DNA from: Fallopia convolvulus
Lineage: Eukaryota > Streptophyta > Magnoliopsida > Caryophyllales > Polygonaceae
Reading direction: 5' to 3'
Length of the DNA: 64,000 nucleotides
Assembly (NCBI GenBank): GCA_964016875.1
Contig: OZ024726.1
Span: 57,033,325 to 57,097,324, forward strand
Below, piece by piece: positions 55,598 to 64,000 of this stretch. The translations under genes were made by a program, and so were the position numbers. The notes under the pieces are model-generated. The model saw only the letters and a list, made by a program, of their open reading frames with translations, ran no database searches and was not told the origin of the DNA. The stretch's first letter is position 1. Each line of letters begins with the position of its first letter.

Positions 55598-56400
55598 TGT
55601 GAAGCTACCAAAGTATCACAAATAGAATGTGAAGTTATCAAATTATCACAAATAGTGAAAACAACGTCCTATCATTACCTAAATAACGGACACTTTCTAG
55701 AGAGATGGAGGGGCGGTTTAGGCCGAGAAGGCCGCCGTTGCTGAGAGCCTGAGAAGGCATGAGATTTCATCAAGAAGGCATTTCCTACCTACAGTTTTAG
55801 TACAAGTACCCGTATCTTGTAAGGGTTTAGCTAAAGGAGATAATTAAATATTATTTAATTTTAAAATTTTCTTAATAAATAGGATTAATATTAAATATTG
55901 TTTTATTAAACCAATGTTAATATATAATTTAAAAAGAAAATATGTAAAAACTAAAAAATAAAGGAGAAATAAAAAAAAATTGAATAGATATATTAGATTT
56001 AGTTATTCTTTTTTAACAAACTTAGATATGAATAGATTTAATTAGTTATAAATATTTTTTATTTAAATTAGTTTTGAATTAATTTTTTAGAGGTTTGATG
56101 AGGTGGCCCATATATGTGAAATGATTATGGTGATGACACGTAGGCAAAATCAACCAAAGGATTGACATGTGTGAAAAAGGTTTCTTTGTTACTATATAGA
56201 TAGATAGATAGATAGATGGATTAATGGAATGAATTTTCAAAATATCTACCTCCGATCACTTCTATAAAACAAAACCTAGATTTCCAATTCAGAAGATTCC
56301 GGAAGAATTTTCAAAATTAATTTTTCTTCCCTTTTCCTCCTACTAATGAGAAGTTTGCCCCTCATCTTGAGGCAAAATCATGAGAAATTTGCAGGTTTTA
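55598..56400. other. AT-rich intergenic DNA with simple repeats
   Basis: A phrase of about 30 bp (GTGAAG-TA-CAAA-TATCACAAATAG) is tandemly duplicated at 55598-55660. A (GATA)n microsatellite lies at about 56196-56217. No gene. Confidence 0.5.
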
Positions 56401-56447
56401 ATTTAGACACTCGACCTTCTTTCAATTTCAGTTTCCAGTAGTAGTAA

Positions 56448-57385
56448 GTGATTGCTCGAAGGCTGGGACATTGTGAAACAAATTGGGTTCAAGGAAGTCT
56501 ACGAAGAGAATTCAACCAGGGAACGCTGCAGGAATGGATCGAGTTGAATCTCAACCAACGAGGTTCATGGCCCGCCATATTTGCATCATGTGTATGGTGG
56601 CTATGGCGTTGGAGAAACATCAGAATTTTTTGGGATGCAAACACAATTCCTCAAGAGAAAGACCAGTTTGTTCAAGTGAAAGCTAAAGAGTATATTACTG
56701 GGACAAGTTGGAAATGCGTCGTCTCAATTCTATTGATAACAACAATGGAAGGGATCAGTTGCTGTGGAAAAAGCCGAGGGAAGGTTGGCTGAAACTTAAT
56801 TCAGATGGTGTGTTTACATCAAGACAGGACAAGCCGTGGACTGGTGTAATCATCAGAGATCATGAAGGAAGAATCTCCAAGAGCCCAAGGACGACCTAAT
56901 CCCCACAGTACTTTCTGGATAAATTCTAATGGGAAACATTCCCTTATTTATGCTTAAACACTAACAGACTCCCATTTCCTGACATTCTTTACCCATTTTG
57001 CCCCTTACTAACAACTTTAAGGCTTGTTTGGCAGCTGACCTTCCTTTCTCCCTAACATTATATTTATGTGCCTAACAACATTCAGGCTGAAATTCTTGGA
57101 CTCCTGTAGTGAGTTACTATTGCAAGGAACTCGAGGTGAAGAAATTGATCATCGAGCTGGATGCGAGCGAGGTAGTGACTGCTCTTATTCAACCGCTCCA
57201 ACCAGTGAATGGTTAAATGGCTATGCTTAACAAATTTAGGAACATGATTAGTGACCTGAGAAAATAAGTTCAAAAGTTTAACATGTGAAACGCAATGCAA
57301 ATAACGCAGTTGATTGGATTGCTCGAAAGAGCAAGGAGTTCATTGGAGATTTTGTTTTATTTAACGAACCTGCTTACGATAGGTA
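56448..57385 (+). pseudogene. LINE-derived RNase H remnant
   Basis: The first part (56448-56660) reads like the end of a plant LINE ORF2 (WPAIFASCVWWLWRWRNIRI). In another frame an RNase H-like segment follows (WLKLNSDGVF, TGVIIRDHEGRISK, 56760-56885). After a non-homologous gap, more RNase H-like sequence occurs at about 57100-57385 in several frames (IIELDASEVV-like, NAVDWIARKSKEFIGDFVLF). Stops and frameshifts are frequent. A 5'-truncated and decayed LINE, or an RNase H-domain gene derived from one. Confidence 0.65.
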
Positions 57386-58213
57386 AAACCGAAATTTTAA
57401 ACCCTACTATGTAATCTATTTCTTAATTATAAATAAAATGCACACATACATTAATAAAATTGTAATTATAATATTTTTATTTATTTTACTATCTTGGTAA
57501 GATATTTAAAAATATATTAAACTAAAATTTATATCATACAGTATTTGTTAAGATAATTTTAATTGAGTTTGAGATTGAAATTGGAAATATCATCACATAG
57601 ACTTGAGTTGTGAGGAGTGAGGTCGGTCGATAGGTCTAAAAGGCGAAACCGTAAAACCAGAGATCGAAAATCAGGACTCGAGAGTTTGCCAAGGATAACA
57701 AATTCTTCACCGGCGGCGGCATACCTTCTCCGCCACGCCAAAGTCTTCAAAAGTGGGGTTTTCCTCTCGTTCGTCTTGTTTGTAATTCTTGGAGATCCTA
57801 ATTTGATCGGTTTGAACTTGTCATTCTCAATTGATTTTTTTTTCTAATGTTTTTATGTCAACCGAGTTTCTTATTTCCAAAATTTCACTTGCTTTCTGCC
57901 ACTGGCGCCTGACCGAGAACTCCGGCCGCCGGTGGAGGCGGCCGCCCCCTGGTTACTTTATGGTGATGAGTGATGATTAATTGATGATCCTGTACGCGAA
58001 TTAGCTTAAATTGATATATTAGGATGCAATTTGGGGTTAAGTTTGACCTAGGACAAAATGCAATTTGGGTTAATTTTTCTTTGCGTAAAGTCTGATATGA
58101 ATCATTATACTGACCAATTCAACATTTCAACTCGTTTTCTGTTTAGATCTACAATTTTTGCTTAGTTTTTATTGTTTTTTGGTGTTTTGATTGGGTTCTA
58201 GTACGCAACGAAG
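57386..58213. other. RPN3 upstream region and 5' UTR
   Basis: AT-rich at the left, then mixed sequence from 57600 that probably contains the promoter and leader, possibly with a leader intron. A GC-rich patch at 57905-57945 (GGCGCC, CCGGCCGCCGGTGGAGGCGG) stands out. No other gene. Confidence 0.4.
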
Positions 58214-61200
58214 ATGACTCAAGATGTGGATATGAAGGACAGTCCTTCCAATTCCATCTCCTCCGTTGTCCCTTCCACTGCTTTACAGCGTAAATTCTGA
58301 TTATTATTTGCTTTTAGTTTTCTTGATCAAGTTTTCCAATTTTAGGGTTCTTAGATTTTGGTTGTCTGTATATAGATTTGAAGGACATTGCTTCGTTGAT
58401 CGATACTGGATCGTACACCAAGGAGGTGCGCCCAATTGCTCGCGCAGTTCGCCTCACATATGCCTTGCGAAGAAAGCTTGCTCCTTCCGTCCTGTCAGCG
58501 TTCATTGATTTTGCACTTGTTCCGGGTTCTGATGCGCATATCAAATTATCTGCTTTTGTTCCAAAGGTATGATGTTTCTGGTTGGATGATTTTTGTTTCT
58601 TAGTTTACTGGATCCTAGTGGTTTGTATTGTTCATGACTAGAGAGAGTTGATGAATGATGAATAGAGCTGTAGCGAGACATTTGTGCAATTTCCTTTCTT
58701 AGTTAGCTTCTGCTTTCTGATTTTCATGTATGTGGAGTATAGAAGCATGGGATTTTATGTTATGCAATAGTTTCCACAATAGCATGCTCTTGATGATTTC
58801 TCAGTGAAGATTGAGAGAGCACAAGATAGAAACTTTCTGACCGAGAACTTGATATGGAGCCTGATATGTAGAAGGATAATTGCACTAGCAAAATTCTAAA
58901 TTTTAAAAGTCTTAAATTTAAATTTGGACAGATGTTATTGTGCTTTGAGATGGACTCACACTGAACTGCTAGATACAAACTAGCAAGTGTATGCATTAAT
59001 ATCATTTGATGTGGGTAGGAGTCTTTCTTCTATTTTGCTTTCAATATTTGGCTGGTGGCCTGGAATGCAAGAAATTTTGATTTATTCCAGTGTTAGATTA
59101 GCTTTTCTCTTTCCTTTCTTGATTTTATTATACCACTTGTGTTTGGATCTTGAACAAATAAGATTCATTTGCCTACTAGTCTACTTATGTGTTACATTCT
59201 TGTTCTTTATGATTTGCTGAAGCCCTTCTATTTGAGATGTAATTATAGGAAGGAGAACATGAAATGGAAGTTGATACAGCTTCATCTTCTGCTCAAACAT
59301 CTGGAAAGCATGTCTTACCTGAATTAGAGATTTACTGCTACTTGCTTGTGCTAATGTATTTGATCAATCAGAAAAAATATAATGAGGTTTGTATTCTTTT
59401 CCTATGTGATGCCGTTGTTTATCTCTAAATCTGAGGCTGCTATTTATCTATCTTCTTATACACTTGAGCTTTTACTTTTTAACATTAGGCTAAAGCTTGT
59501 TCTTCTGCAAGTATTGTTCGTTTGAAATCATTAAATAGGAGAACCCTTGATGTGATAGCTTCCAGATTGTACTTCTATTATTCATTGAGTTATGAGCTTG
59601 CTGGGGAGCTATCTGAAATTCGTGGGTGAGTTTATCTCAGTTTTTATCTGATCTTAAAGCATAGAGTTGCTTGTTCATATATAATTGTGGTAGAACAATG
59701 GCATGCCAAATAAGTTAAGTTCTTGTTCTAATTCTGTTTGCCTGTGCTTTCTTTTCTAGTGAGCTCCTCACACTGCACCGACTTGCGACACTGCATCATG
59801 ATGAGCTTGGTCAGGTTGGTTTTTGAATGTCAGGAAACAGTTTCTGTTAAAAAATTCTTTCTCCCTATGTGTCATCTGACCTGTTTATTATCATGTCCTT
59901 GGGATTCTGGGCCTTATGGCTTGTTGATATGTTGGATACAGGAAACATTGCTCAACTTGCTTCTCCGCAATTACCTTCATTACAACTTGTTTGATCAGGC
60001 TGAGAAGCTGAGGTCAAAGGCTCCAAGATTTGAAGCCCACTCAAACCAGCAGGTATTGTTTCAGCCAATTTGACTTGAGATTATTTTCTGACAAGTTCAA
60101 CCTTAAATTCTTGAGTTGTATGTTAAGAATATGTCTACTTCAGTGCTATGTTTTTCCTGACATGATTATTTATATTCATATCTGTTTCTAAGTTGCAGGC
60201 TTTCTTTCTTGAGGGCAGCTATGTGTATGTTATTATCATGCATGCAGAAATACTTGTAACGTGTCGGCATTTCCATGGTTTTGACCTTAACTAAGAGTCT
60301 TGAATGAATGAATGCATATTGGCTACTTGCTTTTGACTTTCTCCTTTCCTGTCATGGAATTTGCAAGTTAGATTGTTGAGAATAAAATAGTTACTCCTAC
60401 CGCAATGTTTGCTGCAGTTTAGTCGATACCTTTTTTACCTGGGAAAGATTCGAACGATTCAGCTGGAGTACACTGATGCAAAGGAAAGTCTTCTTCAAGC
60501 TGCTAGGAAAGCCCCCGTTGCTGCTCGTGGATTCAGAATTCAGTGTACCAAATGGGCTGTTATAGTCCGCTTACTTCTCGGGGAAATTCCTGAGAGGACA
60601 ATATTTGTGCAGAAAGGCATGGAAAAGGCCCTACGACCCTACTTTGAACTCACAAATGTGAGTTGTTTTTTCGGTTCTTTTTCTCTCAGTATAGAGACAT
60701 TTTTTTTAATCTCACTTTTCATTTTTGGGTTTTTTCAAGGCTGTTCGAATTGGTGACCTTGAGCTGTTCAGATGTATCGCGGAGAAGTTTGCAAGCACTT
60801 TCAATACAGACGGGACACACAATTTGATTGTTCGTCTGAGGCACAATGTTATCAGGACTGGATTAAGAAACATTAGCATTTCATATTCGCGCATCTCACT
60901 TGCAGATGTTGCTAAGAAGCTGAGACTGGATTCTCCAAACCCTATTGCTGATGCTGAAAGCATAGTTGCAAAAGCCATTCGCGATGGTGCAATCGATGCA
61001 ACCTTGGATCATGCAAATGGGTACATGCTCTCAAAGGAGACTGGAGATATATACTCCACCAATGAGCCTCAGGCCGCCTTTAACTCTAGAATCGCCTTCT
61101 GTCTAAACATGCACAATGAAGCGGTCCGTGCCTTGAGGTTCCCTCCAAATTCCCACAAGGAAAAAGAAAGTGCTGAGAAGAGGAGGGAGAGGCAGCAACA

Positions 61201-61252
61201 GGAGCAAGAGCTTGCAAAGCATATTGCAGAGGAGGAAGATGACGATTTCTGA
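58214..61252 (+). CDS. RPN3: 26S proteasome non-ATPase subunit 3 (RPN3/PSMD3)
   Basis: Eight exons (58214-58289, 58376-58566, 59249-59386, 59489-59625, 59760-59814, 59942-60052, 60418-60657, 60740-61252) join to 486 residues, the family's length. It starts MTQDVDMKDSPSN. Helical repeats run through LEIYCYLLVLMYLINQKKYN and LLNLLLRNYLHYNLFDQAEK. The PCI domain follows (about 240-420; LFRCIAEKFASTF, ISLADVAKKLRLD). The C-terminal PSMD3_C part is highly charged (KEKESAEKRRERQQQEQELA) and ends EEEDDDF. RPN3 is a structural subunit of the proteasome lid, next to RPN7 and RPN12, in cytosol and nucleus. All splice sites are GT-AG and the frame is intact. Confidence 0.97.
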
Positions 61253-62294
61253 TGATTTGAACTTGGCTTTTCCTTCAAAAAAAATTCTGGGTTAAGTTCA
61301 ACTTTAGGTCCTGGATAGTAGTTTTAAATTTGATACCATTTCAATTTTAACGTTATTAGTTACTTGCCATGTTGACTAACTGGCTTGCTTGTTTTTGAGC
61401 TGCTGAATTGATGTAAACTGTGGTGATTTCATCCCATGGGGGTGTTTGAGGGTTGATAGTTTTATTATCCCTATTGAGTTTAATTCCAAATTTTAGTTTT
61501 TGGGTAATTGCTCAAATTTGTCGTTAATTTGTATGTTGACCTGTGAATTAGCATTAGGCTCAATTTGAGACATGATATTGTTAGATTCTAGGCTTTTTTT
61601 ATCCTGCATGTAGTTGACCCGGATTTGATTACCCTCATCTGACAGGATGCTCTAGGGCGACTACTAGCTTATCAGTGGTCACCCTATAAATTTTTTTTTT
61701 ACATACTAGGCCGAAATTTAGGGCGCATCATGGCCCATATTTAGTTGTGTCGTTACATTCGAAATGATAATGTTTTATAAGATGTGCACATGTTTATATT
61801 ATAATAAAGTGAGATTCATATATAATAATCTGAAAGTTCGGATGTAGATATACAATGTAGGTTTATATGTAATGTACATATGTTTATAAATTAGTACTAT
61901 AAGGTTCAAATTTTAATGGTTCATGACTTCATGTACGATATTTATAAGATTCTTGTCTTCTAAGTTGCATATGTTTATAAATTAGTCACATAAGGTTCAT
62001 GTTTTATGGTATGTTCATACTTTATCATTCCTTTTATGTAAAAGCGTTAAAAAAAACTTTAATAACGCAATATTTTTTTAAAAAAATAAAAATAAAAAAA
62101 ATCCAATGATTGATATCCATTCGCAGTTTTCACCCTAAGCACCATACATTCATTTGATCTGAACTCATGTTTCAAATTAACATATACTCAAAACTTCTAT
62201 TTATATCTACACTGATATTAATTTGATGCCTAACTCAACAAAACGCAAATAAGAAGAACAAGGATCGATCGATGTGGGAATTAAATTAAAACAA
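61253..62294. other. Intergenic DNA between convergent genes
   Basis: Contains the 3' UTRs of RPN3 (+) and the RING-H2 gene (-). A unit of about 100 bp with TATGTTTATAAATTAGTA/C...TAAGGTTCA recurs at about 61865-61925 and 61965-62010. The GGTTCAT wording recalls the 13.7-14.6 kb array. No gene. Confidence 0.5.
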
Positions 62295-62732
62295 CTATAC
62301 ATCCGGAAACGGATCGGGTTGGGCCGACGGAGGAAGGATTTTGCTCCGACAGCACGGACACGTAGGATTACAGGTCAGCCACCTGTCAACACATTCAGCA
62401 TGGAACACGTGGCAGCAACTTGGCATCAAACGCAGCTTTTCACCTTTCAGGAACATACCCAAACAGATTGAGCATTCCTCCGCACCCTTGCACTTGGCCC
62501 TAGCTTCCTCCTCCCCTTCCACGTAAGCGAATTCGGGGAGGGATTCAATGGCCACGTGGATCACAGGTGGCAGATCAGAAGCCGACATGGAATGAACCCT
62601 CTTCCACCGCCACACAACGAGGAAAACCCAGATGATGATGAGGACGAACATCCAAAGGTAGGCGGAGATCCACATTCCTCTCATTATCCAAAGGAGGAAG
62701 AAGACGAGGAGAATTATATTGGAGGAACACAT
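62295..62732 (-). CDS. ATL-type RING-H2 E3 ubiquitin ligase
   Basis: A single-exon ORF of 145 residues. Two hydrophobic N-terminal segments (NIILLVFFLLWI and LWMFVLIIIWVFLVVW) precede a short linker and IESLPEFAYVEGE, which occupies the place of the GLD motif of ATL proteins. The RING-H2 domain (about 88-131) reads CSICLGMFLKGEKLRLMPSC, then CHVFHAECVDRWL and CPCCR, giving the full C-x2-C...C-x-H-x2-H-x2-C...C-x2-C ligand set. ATL ligases are membrane-bound E3 enzymes, often in stress or defence signalling. No introns, as usual for this family. The substrate is unknown. The start at 62732 is the only one that includes the first hydrophobic segment. Confidence 0.88.
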   Translation of the reverse strand: MCSSNIILLVFFLLWIMRGMWISAYLWMFVLIIIWVFLVVWRWKRVHSMSASDLPPVIHVAIESLPEFAYVEGEEEARAKCKGAEECSICLGMFLKGEKLRLMPSCCHVFHAECVDRWLTCNPTCPCCRSKILPPSAQPDPFPDV

Positions 62733-62821
62733 ATCAACTCAATTATAAGGAGGTAATTAATAATATAATATCTTCCCACTATTGTTTATGAATACATCCA
62801 ATAAACGTGGAGTTTTTTTTA
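62733..62821. other. Spacer before the LINE fragment
   Basis: Short AT-rich spacer; likely the promoter of the RING-H2 gene, cut by the LINE. Confidence 0.35.
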
Positions 62822-64000
62822 AATCAAACATACCTTTGAGGAAAGGAGAAAGTCAAAAGCAATTTGTGCAAACCTTTCACTGCTCATGAAGTTTGGGAGA
62901 GTGTGAATATGATGGCCCCGTTCAAAGCTCCAGGGCCAGATGGTTATCCGGCAATTTTTTTATCAACGGAATTGGTCTATTGTGGGCCCGCAAGTTGCTG
63001 AATGTGTGCTGAAACTGCTGAACCAAGGCTATTTTCACCAGGATATGTGCAATGCGCTTATGCATTTAATCCCGAAAGTGACGCCTCCCTCATCAGCATC
63101 TCATTTCCGACCAATCTCCCTCCTCAATGTCACTTTTAAAATTGCTACAAAAATGGTGGTCAATAGACTAAAACTAGCTATGCCTCTTCTTGTGTCACCA
63201 GCTCAAGCTAGCTTTATTCCCGGGAGACAAATAAATGATAATGTGGTTGTGGTTCATGAAGTCTTACACTCTTTCCGCTCTACTTCAACTAGAACGAAAA
63301 TGATGATGATTAAAGTAGATCTTGCAAAGGCTTATGATCGGGTTAGATGGAGTTTTCTTCGTCTGATTTTGAATCGAGCAAATCTGCCCCCTCATCTTGT
63401 TGATGTGATTATGCAATGTCAGACGCAAGGTTCAACGACTCTTCTTTGGAATGGGAATGAGTCGGGGTCTTTCAAACCTTCACGGGGAATTAGGCAGGGT
63501 GATCCGCTTTCCCCTTATCTCTTTGTCTTATGTATGGAATATTTGTCTCATATGATTCAAGAGCTGGTTAATCTGGGTTTTTGGAGACCAATTTATGAAG
63601 GTGGGATTTGTTTATCACATCTATTTTTCGCGGACGACTTGATTTTCTTTGTAGAGGCGACGGCTCACCAGGCTACGGTTGTTAAATCTTGTCTGGATCG
63701 TTTCTGCTACTAGGGAAAGAGTGAATTTCAGCAAGAGCAGTGTTCTGTTTTCACGATCTGTTACCTCAGCTGAACGTGAATTTATTAGCACTTGTCTTTC
63801 TATGCCGATTACGGAGGATTTTGAATCATATCTTGGAGTCCCAACGATATGTGACAAGATGACTAATGATCGATACTCTTTTCTATTAGACAAAGTTGCA
63901 GCTAGACTAAATACATGGCAGTCCAAATTTCTGTCGGCTGCAGGCAGAATCACACTAGCTAATTCTATACTTTCGAGCATCCCAGTGTACACAATGCAAT
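62822..64000 (+). mobile_element. 5'-truncated LINE reverse transcriptase, runs off the window
   Basis: Recognisable from about 62850 (CKPFTAHEVWESV, FKAPGPDGYPAIF). RT motifs follow: FRPISLLNVTFKIATKMV, KVDLAKAYDRVRWSF, RGIRQGDPLSPYLFVLCMEY and FFADDLIFF. The frame shifts in the T run at 62955-62962 and again near 63700, after which homology continues in another frame (RVNFSKSSVLF, YLGVPTICDKM) to the window end. The endonuclease is absent. This is a different LINE family from the 28.5-42.7 kb copy, judging by the sequence around the shared motifs. The element's 3' end lies outside the window. Confidence 0.85.

Overview
The window is nuclear DNA of a flowering plant, most likely a eudicot. 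The evidence is AT-rich intergenic DNA, genes with many short exons and GT-AG introns, plant-specific gene families (class B heat-shock factor, CYP707A-type P450, ATL RING-H2 ligase), and dense, nested plant transposons. I cannot name the species from sequence alone.

Host genes, left to right: a class B1 heat-shock factor (7646-10628, +, two exons, with a 28-codon upstream ORF in its leader); a CYP707A-type cytochrome P450 (19617-23860, +, nine exons, with MITEs in introns 1 and 8); an ATG18/WIPI-type autophagy beta-propeller (24337-27013, -, four exons); an unrecognised small membrane-protein-like gene with an apparent frameshift (27803-28392, +); the U3 snoRNP/SSU processome protein PWP2/UTP1 (50006-53903, +, seven exons); the 26S proteasome lid subunit RPN3 (58214-61252, +, eight exons); and an ATL-type RING-H2 ubiquitin ligase (62295-62732, -). 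These genes belong to unrelated pathways (heat/immune transcription, ABA catabolism, autophagy, ribosome biogenesis, protein turnover), and I see no functional cluster.

Much of the rest is mobile DNA, and several boundaries can be fixed to the base by target-site duplications (TSDs). A Helitron 3' end lies at 996-1024. A non-autonomous LTR retrotransposon at 4128-6286 (TSD ATGGT) encodes only an RRM-like, PTB-like protein and carries a nested 541-bp TRIM at 4700-5240 (TSD TTAGG). A 14.2-kb interval at 28505-42701 is a full-length LINE with a 17-bp TSD. That LINE is split by a 6.8-kb PIF/Harbinger transposon (31331-38123) carrying three genes. A Mutator-like foldback element (42913-49058, 10-bp TSD) is split by a nearly intact Ty1/copia element (43343-48058, TSD TCGAC). 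Stowaway-like MITEs lie at 6624, 9155, 11662, 18745 and 54143. A hAT-like MITE lies in P450 intron 1, and a truncated LINE runs off the right edge. A decayed second copy of ATG18 exon 1 lies at about 49099-49562, beside the copia-bearing element.

The most unusual items are the pol-less LTR element with a PTB-like RRM, the three-gene Harbinger element, the very large LINE ORF1 joined to ORF2 by an ATGA overlap, and the conserved-looking upstream ORF of the HSFB1 gene.
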